A stretch of DNA of 64,000 nucleotides, taken from Clostridium prolinivorans. GTDB lineage: Bacteria; Bacillota; Clostridia; Clostridiales; Clostridiaceae. Of this stretch, positions 17,204 to 27,094 are shown piece after piece. The notes under the pieces were generated by a model. That model was not told the DNA's origin. It saw nothing but the letters and a program-made list of their open reading frames with translations, and ran no database searches. Each line of letters opens with the position of its first letter. The first letter of the stretch is position 1. Made by a program: the position numbers and the translations under genes. The stretch covers positions 44,394-108,393 of the forward strand of contig NZ_RJWG01000008.1 in assembly GCF_004011155.1 (NCBI RefSeq), in the 5' to 3' direction.

Positions 17204-17232
17204 ATAATATGGCTTATACAAAATATTGTCAA
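17204..17232 (-). promoter_or_regulatory. sigma-A promoter of trpS
   Basis: Minus-strand TTGACA (17227-17232), 17-nt spacer, TATTAT (17204-17209). Start predicted near 17197, only about 28 nt upstream of the T-box sequence. The rest of the 416-bp gap holds only the upstream gene's terminator and AT-rich DNA. Confidence 0.7.
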
Positions 17233-17305
17233 CTCTAATTGAAATTCTTTTACTTGTTTTGTCAATTTCATAATTATTTATTTATAATAATGCAAAAAAT
17301 AATAT

Positions 17306-17345
17306 AAAAGCCAAAATTTACTGTTTAAATATTATTGGCTTTTAT
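17306..17345 (-). terminator. terminator of desulfoferrodoxin gene
   Basis: Arms AAAAGCCAA / TTGGCTTTT; on the minus strand they are followed by TATATTATTTTTT. It separates dfx transcription from trpS. Confidence 0.75.
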
Positions 17346-17428
17346 ATTATACATTATTATTTATTAATCTTAGCCTTTAAGTATATGAAATTTGTTAGGT
17401 GATTTATCGTTTATATACTTATTAATCT

Positions 17429-17803
17429 TTATGCTCTCCAAAGTCCGTGAAGATTGCAATATTCTCTTGCAAATAAAACATCTTCTTCAACTTTAAATAA
17501 AGCTTCTGGTTTTTCTCCTGGATTTAAGTATTTTCTATAAACCTTATTTGCTGTATGAATTTCTATCCATTCAATATAATGTGTTTCAATCATTGGATGT
17601 TCTACTGATCCCACTTTAACTAATACTCCACCGTCTACTTTTTCTATAACTGGAAGATGTTTTTCTTTAGCTCCATCTGAAGTATTTTCTGTTAAAAGAG
17701 TCATTGGTTGCCCACAGCATGTTAGTACTCCGCCTGATGCATGAACTACTTCAACTATATTCCCACATTTTTCGCATTTGTATATTTGTCTTAATTCTGT
17801 CAT
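17429..17803 (-). CDS. dfx: desulfoferrodoxin (superoxide reductase)
   Basis: A 124-residue two-iron-centre protein reducing superoxide to peroxide without making oxygen, a typical oxygen defence of strict anaerobes. The N-terminal desulforedoxin-like centre I has CEKC (residues 10-13) and LTCCGQ (Cys28-Cys29). Centre II ligands are visible: H of KHLPV, H of EHPM, H of THYIEWIE, and the C-terminal CNLHG supplying Cys and His. Start: the ATG preceded by TATAGGAGGGATTATT; an upstream in-frame ATG has no ribosome binding site. It is monocistronic. Confidence 0.96.
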   Translation of the reverse strand: MTELRQIYKCEKCGNIVEVVHASGGVLTCCGQPMTLLTENTSDGAKEKHLPVIEKVDGGVLVKVGSVEHPMIETHYIEWIEIHTANKVYRKYLNPGEKPEALFKVEEDVLFAREYCNLHGLWRA

Positions 17804-17946
17804 AATAATCCCTCCTATAATAAATATTTGTATTAGATAATAATTATTTATTATCATTTGTTTTATATTATTCTATAAAAGTTTATAAAATCCTTCTTAT
17901 AAATAAAAAATGACAGAATTTATTTATTTTTTATTTATAATATAAT

Positions 17947-18070
17947 ATCACTATCCCACAAAAAGTATTTTTATTAAAAATTGCCCACTATATATCTATA
18001 TAATAGTAATTTTTTAACTCCATAAATTGTATAATGGAAGTTAATTTATAGCTTATTGTGGTTTAATCAT
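17947..18070. repeat. interspersed repeat with terminal inverted repeats, copy B
   Basis: Left end ATCACTATCCCACAAAAAG. Right end TTATTGTGGTTTAATCAT, whose complement ATGATTAAACCACAATAA mirrors the left end of copies A and C. Internal block CCATAAATTGTATAATGG then AGTTAATTTATAGC. Length 124 bp. It lies in the 415-bp gap between the glucan synthase and dfx. Confidence 0.6.
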
Positions 18071-18096
18071 AATATTAAATATAAAATTAATGTAAT

Positions 18097-18170
18097 AGTC
18101 TAGTAAAATAATAAATATTCTCTAATAAGATAAAATGTATTTTCTTTTTAGATTATTATTTTACTAGACT
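18097..18170. repeat. 74-bp element with perfect 16-bp inverted repeats
   Basis: AGTCTAGTAAAATAAT (18097-18112) and its exact complement ATTATTTTACTAGACT (18155-18170) flank a 42-bp core. It lies about 50 bp beyond the glucan synthase stop. It could fold into one long hairpin and end that transcript, though there is no T run. A diverged relative is at 13191-13259. Confidence 0.55.
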
Positions 18171-18218
18171 AAATTTAGTTTTTTATTGAATATATAATTG
18201 AATACATATAATACAGTA

Positions 18219-21200
18219 TTATTTTATATATACTTCAACTTTATGTTCTCCTGATTTTAAGTATGGTATTAAGTTATTTTCTAAAATATTACCATCTAAA
18301 TAAATTTTTGCTTCTTGATCTCTTTTAACTTTAATATGATAAGTAGCATTATCTTTTTTATATTGGATTTCATATTCCATCCATTCTTTAGGAATAGATG
18401 GTTCTATAGTAAATCCCTTACCTTCTTTTAATTTTAGTCCAAGAATTCCCTCTATACCTACTCTAAACATCCATCCTGAAGTTCCAGTATACCAACTCCA
18501 TCCTCCTCTGCCTTCATGCCCTTGTGTATTATAAACATCTGCTGCCATAACATATGGTTCAATTTTATATCTTTCAGCTTCAAAATAAGTTTTTGAATGG
18601 TTAATAGGATTTATCATATTATATGTTCTCCATGCTTTATTCCCATATCCAAGTTTTGCCATAGCTAAAACTACCCAAGTAGCTGCATGAGTATATTGGC
18701 CTCCGTTTTCTCTAACACCAGGTACATATCCTTTAATATATCCTGGTTCAAGTTTTGAGTTATTAAAAGCTGGAGTTAAGAGTAAGACAATACCTTTATC
18801 CTCTTTTATAAGATGTCTTTCTAAAGCTTCCATAGCTTCTTCACTTCTTGAGCGCTTTCCTGCTCCAGATATAACAGACCAAGATTGTGCTAAAGAATCT
18901 ATTTGACATTCATCATTTTCAATAGAACCAAGAGGAGTTCCATCGTCAAAATAAGCTCTTCTATACCATCCACCATCCCAAGCATTTTTTTCTAAATTTT
19001 CTTTTATAAAATTTTGCATTTCTTCATATTTATTAGCTCTTTCATTATCATTTTTAAATTTACATAGTTCTTTAAATTTATCTAATATACTATATAAAAA
19101 CCACCCAAGCCATACACTTTCTCCTTTTCCTTTATTCCCAACAGTGCTCATACCATCGTTCCAATCACCACTGCCCATTAATGGTATATTATGAGGTCCA
19201 AATTTTAAAGATACATCTATAGCTTTTATGCAGTGTTCATATATGCTTCCTTTTTTAGCTGAAGGTGGAGTAACTTTATATCTTTCATCCTCTCCTTCTT
19301 TTAAAGGTTCTTCTTCTAAGTAATTTACTTCTTCATCTAATATACTGTAATCACCAGTATTTTTTATATAATCTATTGTTACATAAGGAAGCCATAAAAG
19401 ATCATCAGAAAATCTTGTTCTTATTCCACTATTTACTACTGGATGCCACCAATGTTGAACATCTCCTTCTAAAAATTGTCTTGAAGCACTATAAATTATC
19501 TGATTTCTTGTAAACTCAGGTTTTAAATATCCTATAGCCATAACATCTTGAAGTTGATCTCTAAATCCCATAGCTCCACCTGATTGATAAAACGCTGTTC
19601 TTGCCCAATATCTACAAGAAATTGTCTGGTACATAAGCCACCCATTAAGCATTATATCCATAGTTTTATCTGGTGTTTTAACTTGTATTTTAGATAATAA
19701 ATCTTTCCAGAAATTTTTAACTTCTGCAAGCTTTTTTTCTGCTTTTTCTATTTCATTAAATTCTTGAGTAATTTCTTTTATTTTTTCTAAATTTTCATTT
19801 TGTCCAAGTAGTATTATTAAATTTATTTCATCTAAAGGTTTTATACTAAATTTACTACTTGCTGCAAGACATGGATCATACCCTGAACCAGTTTTATTTG
19901 ATAAGCTTTCATATTTTAAACTTTCCGGATTTTCTGTACTTCCACATCTTCCTAAAAATTCTGTTCTATCTCCTAAGAAAGATTTATTTAATCCATTTGC
20001 TATGGTTAAATAAGCATAAGCCTCACCAAAATGCTCACTATATGGATTTTTAGCATATATAAAATTTTTATCTTCATCTAAATATGTCGATATATACTGT
20101 GATGTTTGTTGTGGAACTACTCCAAGTACAAGCTGAGCATAATAAGTAAGAGATAGTTTCCTTTCTATGTCTGATATATTTTTAAGTTTTACTATACAGA
20201 ATTTAACGCTTTCATCTAAAGCTGCAAAAGAAGTCATATGAGATACTATGCCATGAGATACATGTTCAAAAACTGAATATCCAAAGCCATGATGTATTCT
20301 ATACTCGCCATCATCTCTAAGAGGTTTTGGTGTTATTCCAAAAATTTCACCACTTTCTTCGTCTCTTATATATAAAGCTTCAGTAATAGGATCACTTACA
20401 GGATCATTTGACCAAGTAGTTATTTTGTTTTCTCTGCTATTTTTATACCAAGTATAACTATTACCGCTTTCAGATATATGAAATCCAAATTCTCCATTTG
20501 ATATTACATTTATCCAAGGCGCAGGAGTATTTTTGTAATCTTTTAAAATTATTACATATTCATTATTTTCTGTATCAAATCCTCCATAACCATTCCAAAA
20601 TTCTAAATTTAAATCTTCAAACTTATAATCTTTTATGTTGTAATTTATATTTTTAGTATTTATAAGTTTTACTTGACCTTTTCCTTCATCTTCAGATTTA
20701 ATTTGTTGAATTAAATTTCCTTTTTCTGAATCTATAACTAATCTTGATATAGAAATCAAAAAATCTATATCTTCTATAGGCATAATTTCTTTACTATAAA
20801 GGAAGATCCCTCCTGGTTTATTCATTTTATCTCTTGAAAAACTTGAAGATATCAAGTCCCTTATTGAATCTAAAAGGGGCTGCAAATAAATACTATTTTG
20901 AAGATTTAATATAACTAAATCAACTTTTAGCCCTTTATTGTTTAAATATTCATGACACTGTAATACCTGCCTTACTAAATCAATATCTTTTTCATCTCTT
21001 ATTATAGTAAGAAATATTGGCAAATCTCCTGATATGCCATAAGGCCACAAAGCTGATTGATACTTTTTAATATTTTTTATATATTCTTCTCTTTCTTTTA
21101 GATTTGAATTAATAAAAATTAATTTAGAAGCTATATTTTGATATAAATTAGCTTGATTAGACTTTATACCAAAATATTTAAGTTCTTCTAAAGTCTGAGT

Positions 21201-24200
21201 AGAAGCTATCTCAAATACTTTATTTATATTATGCATTTCACTATATTTTTTAGCTAAATCAATTGCATCTTCTCTTGTATCACATACTGCTGTTGTATAA
21301 GCAATCTTAACTGTTTCTCCAGGGTTTATCTTTAGCCTTCTTCTTATACTTATAATAGGATCTAGAACTGCTCCTACAGTATTTTTTAATGGTGCATCAT
21401 TATCCATAACTATAGGATTTGAAATTTCTCTTCCTCTTCCTAAAAAGTTTGCCCTGCTAGTTTCAAATTGTATAGTTCCTATAGCCTCTCCTTTTATAGC
21501 AGTTGTTTGCATTATATGCGGCTTTTTTTGACCTTTTGCTCTTGGCCTTCTGTTTGCTATTATACAAGATGGGTTATCTATGAATTCTGTTTTTATAAAT
21601 AAATTGCTAAATGCAGGATGAACTATATCTGCATTATATGAAGCTAAAGTAACTTCTAAGTAACTTGTTATTTCTACTGTTCTTGAATGTTCACTATGAT
21701 TAGTTATAGAAATCCTTCTAACTTCAGCATTATCTTCCTCTGAAACAGCAATTTCCATACGAGTAGTTAAATTCCCATCTTTTCTTTTAAATTCTGCTTT
21801 ATCCAAAGAGAATATAACTTCATAATTTTCAGCCTCAGTTTTGCATGGTTCATATGCTGCACTCCAAAATTCATTAGAATTTAAATTTTTAATATAAAAA
21901 AACATACCACTGTTGTCTAATGTAACATCTTCTCTCCATCTATATACTGTCATATCGTCAACTTTTCCATATCCACTTCCGCTATTGGTTATCATCATAG
22001 AATAACTTCCATTAGATAAAATATTAGTCTTTGGATATTTAGTTTTTGCAGTATTAAATTTTCTTGAAATCATATTTTGTTTTTCAAAAGTTACATTAGA
22101 AGAAATTTCAAATTGCTGTTCTCTATCATATACAACCCTTCTTGGAACTTTTTCTTGAAGAAGAAGTTCTGTTGCTTTTACAGCAGGTATTCTATGAAAT
22201 CTCTCTTGAAATATATTGTTATTTAATACATTATTAAGCGCCATCAAACTCATACCTTGATGATGTACCATAAAGCACTTAACAATTGCTTTCTTTTTAC
22301 CTTTAGGAAGTCTTTCTTTTGTATAATCTACAGCTTCATAAAATCCATACTTACCTTCTAATCCTTCACATTTTAATCTTTTTATATTATTTATAGAACT
22401 TTTAAAATCTATTAAGAGCGCCATAACTGTTGAATAAGGTGATATTACAATTTCATTTACAAGTCCTCTTTTAAGCCCAATACCAGGTACTCCAAACGCT
22501 TTGTATTGATAATTTAAAGCAGGATCAAAAGAATAATAAGCAGATTCTGATATTCCCCAAGGTACTCTTCTTTCACTGCAATATCTTTTTTGCCCATCTA
22601 TTACCGCTCTATAAGTTTCATTTAAAAGTGTATCAGGATAGTTTTTCATTATAAGAAGTGGCATAAAATATTCAAACATAGTACCACTCCAAGAAACCAA
22701 TCCTTTGCTTTTTCCCATAAGAGTCATAGCTCTAGATAATTTAAACCAATGTTTTTGTTCAACATCTCCTTTGGCAATAGCTATAAAACTCGCCTGTCTT
22801 GATTCTGAAGCAAGCAAATCATAATAAGAATTACCTAAAGTATCTTTTTCAATATCATATCCTATAGCAAAAAGCTCCCTCTTTTTATCGTATAAAATAG
22901 AAAAATCAGTATCTTCTGCCATATTAATTAATTTTTGTCTTATATTCTTTATATTATTAATTAATTTAGCTATTTCAATTTTACTATTTTTTAAAAGTAT
23001 GCTTAACTCATTTATATATTCTTTTTCTAATGATCCCAAAGTTCTTTTATTATAATCATTTTCTATAATTTTGCATAATTCTTCTATAGCATTTTCTAAA
23101 TTTTCTAAAGATACATTAGTAGAAATATCTTTAACCTTTTGAGCTAAATCTTCTAAAGAGTCTGGTCTTTCTATTATTAAGTCTACCCAAGGGAAAAGTT
23201 TTTGCATTTCTCTTAAATTACTACTTATAAAATGACTGCATTTAGAATTCCAATATAAACTTTCACAGTTTTTTATTTTTTTAATTTCTATTGTTTTATT
23301 CCACACATTCATAAGTATATTTTTCCAATATACTATATCAATATCAGATTGTTTTATTTCATTAACAATTTGAGTATAAAAATTTTTTATTTTAACTTCA
23401 TTTTCAATTTCTTCATTGCAAATACTTATCAAATCACAAAATCCATAAATCCTATTTTGACTTATTACAGGTTTTTTTAAATACTCATCTAAACTTTCTG
23501 ATGTTAAATATAAATAACCTACTAAATTACCACTATCTACCGTTGATATATACCTAGGATGAAGGGGCTTCTTTGATATAGTATCGTACCAATTATAAAA
23601 ATGCCCTTTATATTTTTCAAGTTCTTCCATACTGTTAATTATTTTCTGAATTTTTTCAGAAAGCTCAATTATACCAATATATCCTAAATCATAAGCTGCT
23701 AAATTAGAAGTAATGCCCATTCCCATATTTGTAGGAGAAGTTCTATGAGCAACTTTGTTAGGAGGATCTTCTTGAAAATTATCCGGTGCTAAATAATTAT
23801 TTTCTTCATTTACAAAGTCTTCAAAATATGCCCAGGTTTTTCTAGAAAGTTTTCTTAATATTTCTTTATCTTCAGTACTTATATCTAATTTAGGAGGCTT
23901 TATATCTCTGCTTACATAATAAGCTATATATGGACTAAAAAACCAAAGCAGGCAAGAAGGCAAAATACAAATTCCACTTGTAATAGAATTATTAAAAGCT
24001 AAAATCAATATAAAAATTGAAATTAAGCTTCCAGGATACATTTCTCTTACAAAATTGCTTAATTTTTTGCCTAGTTTAGCTTCTACATCAGCAGCCGTCT
24101 GCCATTCTAAAAGTTTTTTCTTACTTATTGTCATTCTATATATTGTTCTTACTATAGCATCAAGCATTAAATAAGCATTATAAGGCAAAAAACAAAATAT

Positions 24201-26867
24201 TAAAAATACTTGTTCTAAAGCCATTTTGGTATTATTTATTCTTCCTGATAGACTTATACCTTTAATAGGAGATACTACTGCCTCTGATACATCAAAGAAT
24301 ATTGGACAAAGTATGGCTAAAAATGCCGTTATAAGCCATTCATCACTGCGAGGTAATATTGAAAAAGATAATATTATTAAAATCATTATACATGGTGATA
24401 AAAGGCTTCTCCTTAAATTGTCAATTATTTTCCATCTAGAAAGCAAATTTATTGGAGATCTTTTAGTTATCCAGCTTATTATCTGCCAGTCTCCTCTTAC
24501 CCATCTATGAAGTCTTTTTGAACTTGAATTATAATAAGCGGGATATCCATCTATAAGTTCTAAATCTGTAACAAGAGCTGTTCTTACATATGAGCCTTCT
24601 AAAAGATCATGACTTAATACCGTATTTTCAGGTATTTCATCCTTAAGCATAAAATTAAATACATCTATATCATATATACCTTTTCCTGTAAAAATACCTT
24701 CACCAAAAAGATCTTCATATACATCTGAAACAGCTGTAGTATACATATCAATACCAGTTTCCCCAGAAAAAATCTTTGAAAACATAGTTTTATTAGCTTC
24801 TACTGTACCTACGCTTACTCTTGGCTGCATAAGTCCATATCCTCTTATAACCCTTTTGTTATCATAATCTAATTTAGGCCTGTTAAGTACATGGCTCATG
24901 GCTCCTATTAATTTTTTGGCTGTGTCCCTTGGAAGCTGAGTATCTGCATCTAAAGTTATTACATATTTTACCTTTGAAAGTTTTTCTAAATCTCCGCTTA
25001 TTATATTGTAGCTTGTGTTTTTATCTCCTCTTAATAAAGCATTAAACTCCATAATCTTTCCACGTTTTCTTTCCCACCCAAGCCAAATACCTTCTTTTTC
25101 ATTAAATTGTCTATATCTGTTTAAAAAATAAAAAATCTCATCTCCATTTGTTGAATATTTTTCATTAAGAGCTTTTATATCATCTAATGCAGCTTTAATT
25201 ATTTTATTATCATCTTCTTCATGTTCCCTAATGCTATCTTTAAAATCTCCAAGCAATGCAAAATATAAATTTTTTTCCATATTTGCAAGATAATAAACTT
25301 CCATATCAGCTATAAGATCGTGTACTCTATTTTCATTACTTAAAAGAGTTGGAATTATAACTACAGTACTGCATTCTTCTTTAATACCTTCTTTAAATTC
25401 CATCTTTGGAACAAATCTTGGAGAAGATAAATGATTTATACTCCAATTTAATATAGAAATAACTATTTCACTGCATGGAACTATTAATGCTATAAAACCT
25501 ATAATAGTTTTCCAAAAAGAAATATTACTATTTGGGGAATAAATTGTACTTAAAATAGTTATATTTAAAATTACTGTTAAGATTAAAATAGATGAAATAT
25601 AAATAACTACTTTTGATTTTTTATTAATTTTATTTAATCTAAAAATTCCTTTTTCTTTATAATTAATAACTTCTTTTAATGTGTTTAAACCATCATCTAT
25701 AAGGTAATAACCTGTATGTTTTTTAAAATCTTCTTCTCCTCCATTTTCGGCACATTCTAAAGCTTTTTTTGCTATAAATATTTCTGAATTATTACTTCTT
25801 TTAGCTAATTTTTCCACGCTATGCCTATAATTATCTCTAGATTCAAAATCCATATTTTCATAAACTTTTAAGGGATCATTTTTTAATATTTTCTCTACAA
25901 AACTTAACTCTTCAAAAGTATTTCTCCAATTTATAGCTTCAATTTCTCTCATGCTTGTTATAGAATTTCCAATAGATATTTGAAAAGATGTTTGCCTTTT
26001 ATGTTCTAAAATTATCATTTTTTCAGCAGTTAAATCTTGAAACTCTAATTTAGAATCAATCCATTTATAAATTTCTGTATTATCTATTCCACTATCTCTT
26101 AATGTCTTAAGAAATCTTTCTATAAAATGTATACTTAAATCTATATTTTCATTGGATATCTTTTTTATTTCTTCTTCTAAATTATTTTTATTATAAGCAT
26201 TTATAAATTGTTCTGCTAATAAATCTCCTCGTTTTTTTTCTTTTAAAGAGTATATTATATTTCTTGATATTTTACTTATGTTTTGTACTAAAGCTATTCT
26301 TATCATTATAGGAAGTGCCCAAAGTTCTCCCATATTAAGTACAGCATTTTTTTGATAAGCATTTATAAATGTTTCTATTGTACTTTCATCTATTCTCCCG
26401 TCTGTATGAGATACCAATTCTACAGCTATATGATAAATTCTAGGGTATCCTTTTAAAATACCTTTATTTATTACAGGAAGTCCCCTGTAATATGAATCTG
26501 GCATGTTATTTTTTATATCTTTATATTCTTTTTCTATTAAATAAAGATTATCAAGCATCCACTCAGCCGCTGGTACTATATCTCTTTTGTTCTTTGTATC
26601 TTTATCTATGTACTCATAAGCTTTTAATATATCTTTATAGCTTTTATCTAAACTTTTCATAAGTTTTCTTCTGCAATTTGATTTTTTATGAAAATCATCA
26701 TAATGCTGAGAAATTTGAACTGCATGGTTTTCTAACTCTTCTTTACTTACACTTACACTTGGAACATCCTCCATTAAATTATGTTCTTCTTCATTTTTAT
26801 ATTTCATAAATGCATATAAAATTGTACTTACTATAATTATTAAAGCTGCTATATAAAAATAGAACAT
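18219..26867 (-). CDS. cyclic beta-1,2-glucan synthase (GT84-GH189-GH94)
   Basis: A 2882-residue membrane enzyme, the longest gene here. Order: an N-terminal anchor (residues about 1-22) and cytoplasmic region; membrane helices about 420-470. Then comes the GT84 glycosyltransferase with ITLDADTQLPRD near 640 and RLHRWVRGDWQ near 789, followed by more helices to about 1000. Next is a glycoamylase-like/GH189 domain (about 1000-1560, MVHHQGMSLMALN), which cyclises the chain by transglycosylation. The C-terminal GH94 phosphorylase-like region carries GSGDWNDGM near 2569. By family knowledge such enzymes make cyclic beta-1,2-glucan from UDP-glucose. Ribosome binding site AAAGGAGAG. It stands alone, divergent from the chemoreceptor gene; no export ABC gene is adjacent. 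Confidence 0.88.
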   Translation of the reverse strand: MFYFYIAALIIIVSTILYAFMKYKNEEEHNLMEDVPSVSVSKEELENHAVQISQHYDDFHKKSNCRRKLMKSLDKSYKDILKAYEYIDKDTKNKRDIVPAAEWMLDNLYLIEKEYKDIKNNMPDSYYRGLPVINKGILKGYPRIYHIAVELVSHTDGRIDESTIETFINAYQKNAVLNMGELWALPIMIRIALVQNISKISRNIIYSLKEKKRGDLLAEQFINAYNKNNLEEEIKKISNENIDLSIHFIERFLKTLRDSGIDNTEIYKWIDSKLEFQDLTAEKMIILEHKRQTSFQISIGNSITSMREIEAINWRNTFEELSFVEKILKNDPLKVYENMDFESRDNYRHSVEKLAKRSNNSEIFIAKKALECAENGGEEDFKKHTGYYLIDDGLNTLKEVINYKEKGIFRLNKINKKSKVVIYISSILILTVILNITILSTIYSPNSNISFWKTIIGFIALIVPCSEIVISILNWSINHLSSPRFVPKMEFKEGIKEECSTVVIIPTLLSNENRVHDLIADMEVYYLANMEKNLYFALLGDFKDSIREHEEDDNKIIKAALDDIKALNEKYSTNGDEIFYFLNRYRQFNEKEGIWLGWERKRGKIMEFNALLRGDKNTSYNIISGDLEKLSKVKYVITLDADTQLPRDTAKKLIGAMSHVLNRPKLDYDNKRVIRGYGLMQPRVSVGTVEANKTMFSKIFSGETGIDMYTTAVSDVYEDLFGEGIFTGKGIYDIDVFNFMLKDEIPENTVLSHDLLEGSYVRTALVTDLELIDGYPAYYNSSSKRLHRWVRGDWQIISWITKRSPINLLSRWKIIDNLRRSLLSPCIMILIILSFSILPRSDEWLITAFLAILCPIFFDVSEAVVSPIKGISLSGRINNTKMALEQVFLIFCFLPYNAYLMLDAIVRTIYRMTISKKKLLEWQTAADVEAKLGKKLSNFVREMYPGSLISIFILILAFNNSITSGICILPSCLLWFFSPYIAYYVSRDIKPPKLDISTEDKEILRKLSRKTWAYFEDFVNEENNYLAPDNFQEDPPNKVAHRTSPTNMGMGITSNLAAYDLGYIGIIELSEKIQKIINSMEELEKYKGHFYNWYDTISKKPLHPRYISTVDSGNLVGYLYLTSESLDEYLKKPVISQNRIYGFCDLISICNEEIENEVKIKNFYTQIVNEIKQSDIDIVYWKNILMNVWNKTIEIKKIKNCESLYWNSKCSHFISSNLREMQKLFPWVDLIIERPDSLEDLAQKVKDISTNVSLENLENAIEELCKIIENDYNKRTLGSLEKEYINELSILLKNSKIEIAKLINNIKNIRQKLINMAEDTDFSILYDKKRELFAIGYDIEKDTLGNSYYDLLASESRQASFIAIAKGDVEQKHWFKLSRAMTLMGKSKGLVSWSGTMFEYFMPLLIMKNYPDTLLNETYRAVIDGQKRYCSERRVPWGISESAYYSFDPALNYQYKAFGVPGIGLKRGLVNEIVISPYSTVMALLIDFKSSINNIKRLKCEGLEGKYGFYEAVDYTKERLPKGKKKAIVKCFMVHHQGMSLMALNNVLNNNIFQERFHRIPAVKATELLLQEKVPRRVVYDREQQFEISSNVTFEKQNMISRKFNTAKTKYPKTNILSNGSYSMMITNSGSGYGKVDDMTVYRWREDVTLDNSGMFFYIKNLNSNEFWSAAYEPCKTEAENYEVIFSLDKAEFKRKDGNLTTRMEIAVSEEDNAEVRRISITNHSEHSRTVEITSYLEVTLASYNADIVHPAFSNLFIKTEFIDNPSCIIANRRPRAKGQKKPHIMQTTAIKGEAIGTIQFETSRANFLGRGREISNPIVMDNDAPLKNTVGAVLDPIISIRRRLKINPGETVKIAYTTAVCDTREDAIDLAKKYSEMHNINKVFEIASTQTLEELKYFGIKSNQANLYQNIASKLIFINSNLKEREEYIKNIKKYQSALWPYGISGDLPIFLTIIRDEKDIDLVRQVLQCHEYLNNKGLKVDLVILNLQNSIYLQPLLDSIRDLISSSFSRDKMNKPGGIFLYSKEIMPIEDIDFLISISRLVIDSEKGNLIQQIKSEDEGKGQVKLINTKNINYNIKDYKFEDLNLEFWNGYGGFDTENNEYVIILKDYKNTPAPWINVISNGEFGFHISESGNSYTWYKNSRENKITTWSNDPVSDPITEALYIRDEESGEIFGITPKPLRDDGEYRIHHGFGYSVFEHVSHGIVSHMTSFAALDESVKFCIVKLKNISDIERKLSLTYYAQLVLGVVPQQTSQYISTYLDEDKNFIYAKNPYSEHFGEAYAYLTIANGLNKSFLGDRTEFLGRCGSTENPESLKYESLSNKTGSGYDPCLAASSKFSIKPLDEINLIILLGQNENLEKIKEITQEFNEIEKAEKKLAEVKNFWKDLLSKIQVKTPDKTMDIMLNGWLMYQTISCRYWARTAFYQSGGAMGFRDQLQDVMAIGYLKPEFTRNQIIYSASRQFLEGDVQHWWHPVVNSGIRTRFSDDLLWLPYVTIDYIKNTGDYSILDEEVNYLEEEPLKEGEDERYKVTPPSAKKGSIYEHCIKAIDVSLKFGPHNIPLMGSGDWNDGMSTVGNKGKGESVWLGWFLYSILDKFKELCKFKNDNERANKYEEMQNFIKENLEKNAWDGGWYRRAYFDDGTPLGSIENDECQIDSLAQSWSVISGAGKRSRSEEAMEALERHLIKEDKGIVLLLTPAFNNSKLEPGYIKGYVPGVRENGGQYTHAATWVVLAMAKLGYGNKAWRTYNMINPINHSKTYFEAERYKIEPYVMAADVYNTQGHEGRGGWSWYTGTSGWMFRVGIEGILGLKLKEGKGFTIEPSIPKEWMEYEIQYKKDNATYHIKVKRDQEAKIYLDGNILENNLIPYLKSGEHKVEVYIK

Positions 26868-27002
26868 TCTACACTCTCCTTTAAAACCTAATTATTAATA
26901 GCATAATTTAGTATTTCCAGAGAAATAAATTTTATAATAGATATTAAATATTTAAATTTTTAATTTATAGATAATTTACTCAATTATTTATAAAACATAA
27001 TC

Positions 27003-27057
27003 TAAAGTTTAACTAAATTATTTCGATATATAAAGTTTGATTAAATTATTTCGATAA
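27003..27057 (+). promoter_or_regulatory. tandem sigma-D (sigma-28) promoters of the chemoreceptor gene
   Basis: Two copies in a row: TAAA (27003-27006)-15 nt-TTCGATAT (27022-27029), and TAAA (27031-27034)-15 nt-TTCGATAA (27050-27057). The flagellar sigma consensus is TAAA-N15-GCCGATAT. The repeat unit of 28 bp looks duplicated. The second site is 38 bp upstream of the start codon. Confidence 0.75.
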
Positions 27058-27094
27058 TCAAAATAAGTATTTTATTACATAAGGAGATGACTTC

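Noticed and set aside
17233..17345. Search for a T-box Stem I upstream of the trpS promoter
   Set aside because: Only an AT-rich stretch and the desulfoferrodoxin terminator are present; no AGTA-type loop, GA motif or specifier stem could be drawn.
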